In this document: piece by piece, positions 56,930 to 64,000 of the stretch
Numbering within the stretch: position 1 is the stretch's first letter
How the letters are laid out: each line of letters starts with the position of its first letter
Source: Polaromonas sp.
GTDB lineage: Bacteria > Pseudomonadota > Gammaproteobacteria > Burkholderiales > Burkholderiaceae_C
Assembly (NCBI GenBank): GCA_013298945.1
Contig: JAAFJR010000003.1
Coordinates: 62,001-126,000 of the forward strand
DNA: 64,000 bases
Direction: 5' to 3'
Made by a program: the position numbers and the translations under genes
Notes under the pieces: generated by a model
The model's database searches: none
Seen by the model: the letters and a program-made list of their open reading frames with translations, nothing else
What the model was told of the DNA's origin: nothing

Positions 56930-57619
56930 ATGAATCTTGATGTAGACACTTCCATGCCTTCTACCGCGTCAGCCACTGCGGTTGCCAAACCCCGTGGCCG
57001 CCCCCGCAAAACGCTGGAAGAACGCGAAGACGGCAACCGCAAAGGCGACTTGATCGCCGCCGCCGCCAAACTGTTTCGGCAAAAAGGGTTTGACGCCACC
57101 AGCACCCGCGACATCGCCGCCGCCGTGGGCATGCGCAGCGGCTCGCCCTTTTACCACTTCAAAAGCAAGGGTGATTTGCTGTACGCAGTGATGGCCGAGG
57201 GGATGCGGTCGGCGATTGAAAAGCAGCAATTGACGCTCAAAAACGCCAATATTTCACTATCAAATAGTGAGCAAACCAAGCAAGAAGCACGCCGGCTACT
57301 GCATGTTTTGATCCGCCACCATTTTGAGGTGATGCTGGGTGCGGGCAGCGACTTTATTCCGGTGATGCTGTACGAATGGCGCTCGCTCACGCCGCGTCAG
57401 CGCACCACCATGGCGAAGATGCAGCGCGATTACGAGGCGGTGTGGCTGCCGGTGTTGGAGGCGTTGTTTGCCTCCGGCCAACTGAAATGCCCCGTCAAAC
57501 TGGCGCGGCTGCTGATTTTTGGTGCACTTAACTGGTCGGTGCAGTGGTTTGACGCCAAAAAGGAAGCCAGTCTGGATGATTTGACCGAAGCGGCGATGGC
57601 GCTGTTCATCAAAGATTGA
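56930..57619 (+). CDS. atuR: TetR-family repressor of the atu locus
   Basis: 229 residues from the ATG at 56930; an alternative ATG lies eight codons later. After a Lys/Arg-rich AT-hook-like start (KPRGRPRKTLEER) comes the TetR HTH (LIAAAAKLFRQKGFDATSTRDIAAAVGMRSGSPFYHFKSKGDLL). The C-terminal ligand domain has MLYEWRSLTPRQRTTMAKMQRDYEAVWLPVL. It is divergent from atuA and 29 nt upstream of atuB on the same strand, so it is likely autoregulated with the whole locus, in the manner of AtuR of Pseudomonas. Confidence 0.87.
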   Translation: MNLDVDTSMPSTASATAVAKPRGRPRKTLEEREDGNRKGDLIAAAAKLFRQKGFDATSTRDIAAAVGMRSGSPFYHFKSKGDLLYAVMAEGMRSAIEKQQLTLKNANISLSNSEQTKQEARRLLHVLIRHHFEVMLGAGSDFIPVMLYEWRSLTPRQRTTMAKMQRDYEAVWLPVLEALFASGQLKCPVKLARLLIFGALNWSVQWFDAKKEASLDDLTEAAMALFIKD

Positions 57620-57648
57620 CATAAAAGACTGAGCTAGGAAACGAAAAA

Positions 57649-58533
57649 ATGACTTACACATCAGTTTTTAAAGACAAGCTGTTTGCCGGCCAAGTAGTTT
57701 TGGTCACCGGCGGTGGCTCGGGCATTGGGCGCTGCACGGCGCACGAGCTGGCGGCGCTGGGGGCGCAGGTTGTGCTTTTGGGGCGTAATCTGGAAAAGCT
57801 GCAGGCGGTGACGACTGAAATCGAACTGGATGGCGGCTTGGTGAGTTACCAGGTCTGCGATATCCGCAACGAGGACACAGTGAAAGCCGCGATTAGCGAG
57901 ATTGTGGAGGCGCATGGTCAGATCGATGGCTTGGTCAACAACGCGGGTGGCCAGTACATCACGCCGCTGGAAAACATCAGTGCCAAAGGCTGGGAGGCGG
58001 TGATCAACACCAATTTGACCGGCGGCTTTTTGGTGGCGCGGGAGTGCTATGTGCAGTCTATGCAGGCGCATGGCGGCGCGATTGTCAACATCGTGGCGGA
58101 TATCTGGGGCTCGATGCCGGGCATGGGGCACAGCGGTGCGGCTCGAGCGGGGATGGTCAGTTTGACCGAGACGGCGGCGCTGGAATGGGCGCAGGCGGGC
58201 GTGCGGGTCAACGCCGTGGCACCGGGCTACATCGCGTCCAGCGGCATGGACCACTACCCGCCTGAAGCTGGACCTATGCTGCGCGAAATGCGTGAGACTG
58301 TGCCTTTGGGGCGCTTTGGCACTGAGGCAGAAACGTCAGCGGCGATTGTGTTTTTGCTCAGCCCAGCGGCGAGTTTTATCAGCGGCACGACGCTTCGTGT
58401 CGATGGCGCACGGCCCCAGGTTCGGGTGGGCTGGGGGGCGATTGCAGCACCTGCAGCGGTGCGCGGTCGGGCAGCGATTGCGCCGTTTGAAGGGTTTCAT
58501 CTCGCACAGACGCCGAAAGTGTTCCAGTCATGA
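57649..58533 (+). CDS. atuB: SDR-family enoyl-CoA reductase-like protein AtuB
   Basis: 294 residues. The cofactor motif TGGGSGIGRCTAHELAALGAQVVLLGRN and LVNNAGGQYITPLENIS are SDR hallmarks. Instead of YxxxK the active-site region reads HSGAARAGMVSLTETAALEWA, as in peroxisomal trans-2-enoyl-CoA reductase relatives, so the usual Tyr is displaced. Length and neighbours match AtuB of the terpene pathway, an oxidoreductase of uncertain step. Its TGA overlaps the atuC ATG by 4 nt. Confidence 0.88.
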   Translation: MTYTSVFKDKLFAGQVVLVTGGGSGIGRCTAHELAALGAQVVLLGRNLEKLQAVTTEIELDGGLVSYQVCDIRNEDTVKAAISEIVEAHGQIDGLVNNAGGQYITPLENISAKGWEAVINTNLTGGFLVARECYVQSMQAHGGAIVNIVADIWGSMPGMGHSGAARAGMVSLTETAALEWAQAGVRVNAVAPGYIASSGMDHYPPEAGPMLREMRETVPLGRFGTEAETSAAIVFLLSPAASFISGTTLRVDGARPQVRVGWGAIAAPAAVRGRAAIAPFEGFHLAQTPKVFQS

Positions 58534-60143
58534 GCGTTTTTCAATCTTCTTGGAACGCACAAAGCCCTGTCGCTTTGGAAAGACGCGCCGCCATGCTGGC
58601 GCGGATCGCGTCGCTCAGGGCGCTGGAAGACCGTTCGGCCCAAGCTTCAGCCAAATCCAAACCGGTTTTTGACAAGCGCGGCCAGTTATTGCCGCGTGAA
58701 CGCGTCGCCCTGCTGCTGGATGCTGGCACGCCCTATCTGCCACTGTGTTCATTGGCTGGCTATATGCAAGACCACAAAGACCCCGAAAAATCCATCCCCG
58801 GCGGTGGCTTGGTCGCGGGCATCGGCTTTGTCAGCGGCACCCGTTGTATGGTGATGGCGAGCGACTCGGGCATTGACGCTGGGGCGATTGGGCCCATGGG
58901 ACTGGACAAGATTTTGCGGGTGCAAGAGATTGCGTTGCAAAACAAGCTGCCCTTTATCCACTTGGTAGAAAGCGCAGGTGCCAATCTGACGCGCTACCGT
59001 GTGGAAGGCTTTGTGCATGGCGGAGCGCTGTTTCGCAATTTGGCGCGGCTGTCTGCCGCTGGCATTCCGGTCATCACCGTGCAGCACGGCTCGGGCACGG
59101 CGGGCGGCGCCTACATGCCGGGGTTGAGCGATGTGGTCGTGATGGTGCGCAAGCGATCGCGGGCTTTTTTAGCGGGGCCACCGCTGTTAAAAGCCGCCAC
59201 GGGTGAAATTGCCACCGAAGAAGAACTGGGCGGGGCGGAAATGCACACCAGTGTGTCCGGGCTGGGCGAATATCTGGTCGAGGACGATAGACACGCGCTG
59301 GGACTGGCAAAAGAGGTTGTAGCCGGCATGAAGTATACCGAATCAGCTATTAAAAACATAGCAAAATCACCAGTCTTGCACAGTGATGATTTGCTCGGCT
59401 TGATGTCAGACGATTTACGACAACCTGTGGACATGCGGGAAGTGATCGCACGGCTAGTGGATGGCTCAGATTTTCTGGAATTCAAACCGCTCTACGGTGC
59501 TGCAACTGTCTGCGCGCAGGGTGCAATCGACGGGCATACGGTGGGTTTTATTACCAACAACGGGCCGATTGACGTGGCGGGTGCCAACAAGGCGACGCAT
59601 TTCATCCAGCGCTGCTGCCAACTGGGTCACCCCATCATCTACCTACAAAACACCACCGGTTACATGGTGGGGGTGGACAGCGAACAAGGCGGGATGATCA
59701 AGCATGGCTCAAAGATGATCCAAGCCGTGGCGAACGCGGATGTGCCACAAATCACCATTCATTGCGGTGCGTCGTTTGGCGCAGGCAATTACGGCATGTG
59801 TGGGCGCGGTTATGCACCCCGCTTTCTGTTCAGCTGGCCGAATGCCAAAACCGCCGTCATGGGTGGCGAACAAGCGGCCAAAACCATGCAAATCGTCGCC
59901 GAGGCGGGCTTGGCACGCAAGGGTCTGACGGCAGACCCGGTCGAGTCGCAAGCGCAGTTTGACAAGATCGTGGCCCTTTTCAACGCGCAGGCGGATGCGT
60001 TTTACACCTCGGGTCTGCTGCTGGACGATGGCGTGATCGACCCACGCGACACCCGCGCCGTGTTGGCGCAGTGCCTTGCGATGTTTGCGGAAGCGGATGC
60101 CAAGCAACTGCGACCGATGCAGTTTGGCGTGGCGCGGATGTAA
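58530..60143 (+). CDS. atuC: geranyl-CoA carboxylase beta subunit (carboxyltransferase) AtuC
   Basis: 537 residues of the acyl-CoA carboxylase beta family. It transfers CO2 from biotin to the gamma-methyl of a cis-geranyl-type CoA ester. Oxyanion motifs GSGTAGGAYMPGLSD and GASFGAGNYGMCGRGY are intact. At 163-168 the sequence is HGGALF where methylcrotonyl-CoA carboxylases have HFGRIF; Gly164 in place of Phe enlarges the acyl pocket and, from memory of GCC structural work, marks geranyl-CoA enzymes. Residues 264-279 are encoded by an in-frame copy of the dispersed repeat. Coupled to atuB by ATGA. Confidence 0.9.
   Translation: MSVFQSSWNAQSPVALERRAAMLARIASLRALEDRSAQASAKSKPVFDKRGQLLPRERVALLLDAGTPYLPLCSLAGYMQDHKDPEKSIPGGGLVAGIGFVSGTRCMVMASDSGIDAGAIGPMGLDKILRVQEIALQNKLPFIHLVESAGANLTRYRVEGFVHGGALFRNLARLSAAGIPVITVQHGSGTAGGAYMPGLSDVVVMVRKRSRAFLAGPPLLKAATGEIATEEELGGAEMHTSVSGLGEYLVEDDRHALGLAKEVVAGMKYTESAIKNIAKSPVLHSDDLLGLMSDDLRQPVDMREVIARLVDGSDFLEFKPLYGAATVCAQGAIDGHTVGFITNNGPIDVAGANKATHFIQRCCQLGHPIIYLQNTTGYMVGVDSEQGGMIKHGSKMIQAVANADVPQITIHCGASFGAGNYGMCGRGYAPRFLFSWPNAKTAVMGGEQAAKTMQIVAEAGLARKGLTADPVESQAQFDKIVALFNAQADAFYTSGLLLDDGVIDPRDTRAVLAQCLAMFAEADAKQLRPMQFGVARM
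59318..59367 (+). repeat. dispersed ~50-bp repeat, copy 13, in frame inside atuC
   Basis: Same length as intergenic copies: TGTAGCCGGC (10/10 to consensus), a diverged middle of 16 bp, then CAGCTATTAAAAACATAGC and AAAAT (almost identical). About 39 of 50 positions match by eye. It is read as VAGMKYTESAIKNIAKS in the carboxyltransferase linker. Confidence 0.8.
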
Positions 60144-60197
60144 ATCGGATGCAATCCTCCATTTAGCCAGTTTCAATAAATTCCTTGAAAGCACCCC

Positions 60198-61406
60198 ATG
60201 AATTACACCCACGAACACCTTGAAATCCAAAAGACGCTGAAACGCTTGATTGATGAAGAAATCAACCCGCATGTGGACGAGTGGGAAGCGGCGGAGATCT
60301 TCCCCGCGCATGAGGTGTTCAAAAAGCTCGGTAACTTGGGGTTGCTGGGGCTGACCAAGCCAGAAGAATATGGTGGTGCGGGTCTGGATTATTCCTACGC
60401 ACTGGCGATGGCGGAAACGCTGGGCCACATCCACTGCGGTGGTGTGCCAATGGCGATTGGCGTGCAGACCGATATGTGCACGCCTGCGCTGGCGCGCTTT
60501 GGCAGCGATGCACTTAAGCGAGAGTTTTTGGCACCCGCCGTAGCCGGCGACATGGTGGGCTGCATCGGCGTGAGCGAGCCGGGTGCGGGCAGCGATGTGG
60601 CATCCATCAAGAGCTATGCGCGCAAGGATGGGGACGATTACGTGATCACCGGGCAAAAAATGTGGATCACCAACAGCCTGCAAGCCGACTGGATGTGCAT
60701 GCTGGTGAATACGGGTGACAGCGTTAATGTAGGAAGTGCAGTGGGCAATCAACACAAAAACAAAAGTCTGATTATGGTGCCCATGCGCGACGGACCCGGC
60801 GGCAAGCTCACCAAAGGCATTGAGGTGGCGAAGAAAATCCGCAAGATCGGCATGAACTCAAGTGACACGGGCTTGATCTATTTTGACGAAGTGCGGGTAC
60901 CGCAGCGCAACTTGATTGGTCAAGAAGGCGCCGGCTTTATGTACCAGATGATGCAATTTCAAGAAGAGCGGCTCTGGGCGGCGGCGAGTTGCTTGCAAAG
61001 CCTGACCAACTGCATCGACTGGACAGTGGAATGGGCGCAGGAACGCAAGCTGTTTGGTGCGACGCTGGCGGACCAGCAATGGGTGCAGTTCAAACTGGCG
61101 GAGATGAAAACCGAAGTAGAAAGCCTGCGCGCCCTGACCTACCGCGCCTGCGAGCTGTATGTGCAAGGACAAGACGTGACGGAACTGGCGTCCATGGCCA
61201 AACTCAAGGCGGGGCGGTTGAACCGCATCGTGCCCGACGGCTGTCTGCAGTTTTGGGGCGGCATGGGTTACACGCTGGAAAACAAAGTCTCACGCATGTT
61301 CCGCGATGGACGGCTTGGCTCGATTGGCGGTGGTGCGGACGAGGTAATGTTAGGCATTTTGGCTAAGATCATGGGGATTGCGAAAAAGCCACCCAAGCAA
61401 GCTTAA
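60198..61406 (+). CDS. atuD: citronellyl-CoA dehydrogenase-like acyl-CoA dehydrogenase AtuD
   Basis: 402 residues of the acyl-CoA dehydrogenase family. FAD motifs GCIGVSEPGAGSDVASI and VITGQKMWITNS, the middle KIGMNSSDTGLIYFDEVRVP, and the C-terminal FWGGMGYTLENKVSRMFRDGRLGSIGGGADEVML are clear. In the atu pathway AtuD oxidises citronellyl-CoA to geranyl-CoA. The specific substrate is inferred from atuC and atuF beside it; isovaleryl-CoA dehydrogenase is the nearest alternative. It lies 54 nt after atuC. Confidence 0.88.
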   Translation: MNYTHEHLEIQKTLKRLIDEEINPHVDEWEAAEIFPAHEVFKKLGNLGLLGLTKPEEYGGAGLDYSYALAMAETLGHIHCGGVPMAIGVQTDMCTPALARFGSDALKREFLAPAVAGDMVGCIGVSEPGAGSDVASIKSYARKDGDDYVITGQKMWITNSLQADWMCMLVNTGDSVNVGSAVGNQHKNKSLIMVPMRDGPGGKLTKGIEVAKKIRKIGMNSSDTGLIYFDEVRVPQRNLIGQEGAGFMYQMMQFQEERLWAAASCLQSLTNCIDWTVEWAQERKLFGATLADQQWVQFKLAEMKTEVESLRALTYRACELYVQGQDVTELASMAKLKAGRLNRIVPDGCLQFWGGMGYTLENKVSRMFRDGRLGSIGGGADEVMLGILAKIMGIAKKPPKQA

Positions 61407-61421
61407 ACCTCTCGTCATCAA

Positions 61422-63395
61422 ATGCCGTCTATTAAAAAACTACTCATCGCCAACCGTGGCGAAATTGCGCGACGCGTGATCCGCACCGCGCAGCGTATGG
61501 TAATAAAAACAGTCGCGGTGTATTCAGAGGCAGATGCCCAGGCCTTGCATGTAAGCGAGGCAAGCTGTGCTGTCGCCTTGGGTGGCAACACCTCGCCCGA
61601 ATCTTACTTACGCATTGACAAACTCATCGCCGCTGCTCGCACCACCGGCGCTGATGCCGTGCATCCAGGCTACGGATTTTTGAGTGAGAACGCTGAATTT
61701 GCACAGGCCGTGGTGGATGCGGGTCTGACTTGGGTTGGGCCACCTGCTGCTGCGATTCAAGCATTGGGCAACAAATCACGCGCCAAAGAACTGGCCCTGT
61801 CGCGCGGTGTGCCTTGCTTGCCGGGTTACAACGGCAGTACGGATGTGGATGGGCAATCGGATGAATGCTTCGCCCTGGAAGCCAAGCGCATTGGCTACCC
61901 CTTGATGGTCAAAGCCACAGCGGGCGGGGGCGGACGGGGCATTAGGGTGGTACTGGAGGAATCTGCGCTCATGGCAGCTTTGCACAGTGCACGCTCTGAG
62001 GCGCAGTCTGCCTTTGGCAGTGCAGAGTTGTTGATCGAGCGGGCACTTTTGCAGCCGCGTCATGTGGAAGTGCAGATCTTTGCCGACCAGCAGGGGCATT
62101 GCATCCATTTGGGTGAGCGGGATTGCTCGGTCCAGCGGAGTCACCAGAAAATCATCGAAGAATCCCCCAGTCCGGCGGTGGATGCAGTCTTGCGGGAACG
62201 CATGGGACGTTGCGCGGTGGAGCTGGCATTAGCAGCGGGCTATGTGGGTGCGGGTACGGTGGAGTTTTTGCTAGACGACAGCACTAACGACAAAGATACA
62301 CCCTCTTTCTACTTAATGGAGATGAACACAAGGCTGCAAGTGGAGCACCCGGTGACAGAAACCGTAACGGGTTTAGACCTGGTTGAATGGCAATTGCGGG
62401 TGGCGCAAGGTGAAGCGCTACCGCTGACGCAAGAACAAGTCGTCTTTACTGGCCACGCCATTGAAGTGCGTCTGTGCGCTGAAGATGCGCAGTACACACC
62501 GCACTCAGGAACTGTGATGCATTTTTCTGAGCCACCCGCTGACACACGTTTCGACCACGCCATTTACAACGGTATGGCAGTTGCACCTTATTACGACTCC
62601 ATGCTGGGCAAGCTGATTGCGCATGCGACTACACGCCAGCAAGCGATTGAGCAGCTGAGTAATGCTTTGGCGCAAACACAGTTGCTGGGGCTGCCGAGCA
62701 ACCGGTCATTTTTGCGAGCCATTTTGCTAGACGCGGAGTTTCAGGCTGGTCAGGCGCGGATTCCGTATCTAGCTCACAAGGCGGCTAGCTTGCGACAACT
62801 ATTGCAAGCGGATGAGCAAGAAGCTTTGTTATATGCGGCTGTCGCGATGTATTTTGCGGGGCACAGGCAGCCAGCTGAACAACTCGTTTGCCCTTTTGAG
62901 AAATCATTGCGGCTGCAGCACAAGGAAACCCAGCACGTGCTAAGTCTGCAAGAAGTTGGTGGCGGCAAAGTCAAGCTTACATACAAGGATGGCGAACATT
63001 TAGCCCGCTACCAAGCCGGCAAGTACGACCAAAACTTTGTCACCATAGACGGCCTGCAAAAACGCATCTGTGATGTGGAACAGGCGGATCAGCGATGGCA
63101 TGTGCAAGTAGGCGCAGTAGACTTGTGGCTGGAGGACAGCACGTTGACCGCCCCCTCAACCAGCGCGGGAGCTGCAGGGTCAACCGAAATACGCGCAAAA
63201 TTCAACGGCAAGGTGATTGCGATTCAAACCGAAGTGGGCGCAACCGTAAAATACGGCGATACGCTGCTTGTAATTGAATCCATGAAACTTGAGCACGCGA
63301 TTGCAGCGACTCAGGACGGCACTGTAACGGCCATTGAAGTTGTACAGGGACAACAGGCTACGACCGGTCAAATTTTAGTGAGATTAAACGCATGA
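61422..63395 (+). CDS. atuF: geranyl-CoA carboxylase alpha (biotin) subunit AtuF
   Basis: 657 residues. Domains: biotin carboxylase (~1-450: LLIANRGEIARRVIRTAQ, KATAGGGGRGIRVV, EMNTRLQVEHPVTE), a BT-like linker, and a C-terminal biotinyl domain with ESMKLEHA, biotin on Lys622 (SMK replaces the usual AMK). It carboxylates biotin with ATP and bicarbonate and works with AtuC. The alpha subunits of methylcrotonyl- and geranyl-CoA carboxylase are similar, so the assignment leans on atuA and the AtuC pocket. It follows atuD by 15 nt; the hydratase gene atuE usually between them is absent. Confidence 0.9.
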   Translation: MPSIKKLLIANRGEIARRVIRTAQRMVIKTVAVYSEADAQALHVSEASCAVALGGNTSPESYLRIDKLIAAARTTGADAVHPGYGFLSENAEFAQAVVDAGLTWVGPPAAAIQALGNKSRAKELALSRGVPCLPGYNGSTDVDGQSDECFALEAKRIGYPLMVKATAGGGGRGIRVVLEESALMAALHSARSEAQSAFGSAELLIERALLQPRHVEVQIFADQQGHCIHLGERDCSVQRSHQKIIEESPSPAVDAVLRERMGRCAVELALAAGYVGAGTVEFLLDDSTNDKDTPSFYLMEMNTRLQVEHPVTETVTGLDLVEWQLRVAQGEALPLTQEQVVFTGHAIEVRLCAEDAQYTPHSGTVMHFSEPPADTRFDHAIYNGMAVAPYYDSMLGKLIAHATTRQQAIEQLSNALAQTQLLGLPSNRSFLRAILLDAEFQAGQARIPYLAHKAASLRQLLQADEQEALLYAAVAMYFAGHRQPAEQLVCPFEKSLRLQHKETQHVLSLQEVGGGKVKLTYKDGEHLARYQAGKYDQNFVTIDGLQKRICDVEQADQRWHVQVGAVDLWLEDSTLTAPSTSAGAAGSTEIRAKFNGKVIAIQTEVGATVKYGDTLLVIESMKLEHAIAATQDGTVTAIEVVQGQQATTGQILVRLNA

Positions 63396-63485
63396 ACGCC
63401 GCGACCAGCATGATCGATGCCAAACAGCGAAAGATATCATGAAAGAATTGGCTGCAAGGCAGTTCAGTCAGTGACACTATCCTAT

Positions 63486-63998
63486 ATGCCTCTTCAAAAA
63501 TCAAACAAATCCACCACATCTTCTCTTGCGTCAGCTCCGATTGAATTTGAGCCTGAATTCGTCATCAACCTAAAAAAGATATTTGAAGAGAACATCGTTT
63601 TCAACCAAGTTCTGGGACTCAAAATTACCGAGCTATTGCCTGAATCTGCCCATGGACGTATTGAGATGCGGCATGAGCTTATTGGTCACTACAGCTACAA
63701 GCGGGTGCATGGTGGCGTGATCAGCGCCGCACTGGATGCCATGGGCGGCTTGGCGGTGATGGCTGCTATTGGTGCACGGCACATGGATGAGCCTGTTGCG
63801 GCTCGACTGCACCGGTTCGGTAAACTAGGGACGATTGACTTGCGCATTGACTATCTGCGTCCCGCCATTGGGGACTTTTTTACCATGAAAGCCGAGGTAT
63901 TGCGCCTTGGCTCGCGCGTAGCCTCTACGCGCATGGAGTTTCACGGGCCAGACGGCAAATTGCTTGCCGCTGGCTCGGGAGCCTACATTGTGTCGTAG
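63486..63998 (+). CDS. hotdog-fold thioesterase (PaaI/YigI-like)
   Basis: 170 residues from the ATG at 63486; in-frame ATG at 63417 would give 193 but the extra residues are not family-like. The core (IVFNQVLGLKITELLPESAHGRIEMRHELIGHYSYKRVHGGVISAALDAMGGLAVM) is a PaaI-type hotdog thioesterase with HGGVISAALD as the active loop. It probably hydrolyses an acyl-CoA, and as the last gene of the atu transcript may recycle CoA from dead-end terpenoyl-CoA esters. The role is inferred. Confidence 0.85.
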   Translation: MPLQKSNKSTTSSLASAPIEFEPEFVINLKKIFEENIVFNQVLGLKITELLPESAHGRIEMRHELIGHYSYKRVHGGVISAALDAMGGLAVMAAIGARHMDEPVAARLHRFGKLGTIDLRIDYLRPAIGDFFTMKAEVLRLGSRVASTRMEFHGPDGKLLAAGSGAYIVS

Positions 63999-64000
63999 GC

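Noticed and set aside
57246-57275. A possible repeat remnant in atuR (CACTATCAAATAGTGAG)
   Set aside because: Only the hairpin half vaguely resembles the repeat; the TAGCCGGCG half is absent, so chance is more likely.
58530-60143. Assignment of the carboxylase pair to leucine breakdown (liu/mcc)
   Set aside because: The company of atuA and atuB-like genes and the HGGALF pocket argue for geranyl-CoA; kept only as an alternative.
59709-60755. A 348-residue minus-strand frame opposite atuC and atuD
   Set aside because: His/Arg/Leu-rich antisense reading; it spans two coupled, conserved genes and has no recognisable domain.

Overview
The window looks like a chromosomal segment of a betaproteobacterium of the order Burkholderiales, probably Comamonadaceae (Rhodoferax/Polaromonas-like). 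This rests on protein character, the gatCAB / mreBCD-mrdA and xth/pyrE neighbourhoods, and an AT-rich ~50-bp intergenic repeat (pieces TAGCCGGCGTATT, GCCTAAGCAGC, AATAGC). The family assignment is inference; no rRNA or other decisive marker is present. No tRNA, rRNA, CRISPR array, complete IS or prophage was seen, and no gene-free stretch exceeds 300 bp.

Layout. 0-11.6 kb is housekeeping: an ampG fragment, a small lipoprotein, xth and pyrE (divergent), gatCAB on the minus strand, then mreB-mreC-mreD-mrdA and a TSUP permease. 11.8-24.8 kb is a myo-inositol catabolic locus: iolC (kinase fused to DUF2090)-iolD-iolE-iolB-iolA plus a GMC oxidoreductase on the minus strand, and an RpiR-type regulator and iolG on the plus strand. 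It is interrupted by purU and a small AT-rich islet holding an Rhs core remnant, a secreted orphan protein and a membrane-protein remnant. Three NGAA-N6-TTCN sites precede iolC, iolR and iolG and may be one regulon. 25-34.6 kb carries an orphan SMI1/KNR4 protein, an enoyl-CoA hydratase, marC, an SDR, corA, hemB, kynU-kynA with a dienelactone hydrolase, and a GH1 beta-glucosidase.

34.7-42.1 kb is a minus-strand alpha-glucoside operon (aglA-aglR-aglK-aglE-aglF-aglG) with a perfect 24-bp palindrome before aglA. 42.3-46.3 kb holds rpe, tkt and gap. 46.5-53.8 kb is an accessory zone: a YjjJ-type HipA kinase, the qorB/HxlR redox pair, a VOC protein, a DUF1439 lipoprotein, pirin, a zinc-ribbon protein, a toxin-antitoxin pair behind a LexA-box-like palindrome, an NYN/OST-HTH protein and a membrane-anchored Mrr-like nuclease. 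A DegT-like aminotransferase follows. 55.0-64.0 kb is an acyclic terpene utilisation (atu) locus: atuA divergent from atuR-atuB-atuC-atuD-atuF plus a thioesterase. The carboxylase beta subunit has Gly where methylcrotonyl-CoA carboxylases have Phe, which favours geranyl-CoA.

The most unusual feature is the repeat: twelve intergenic copies plus one in-frame copy inside atuC. Three copies supply the stop codon and last residues of a neighbouring gene. A second repeat type (the one translated as VRPEPVEG) lies inside atuA, and a likely decayed copy lies inside gatB.
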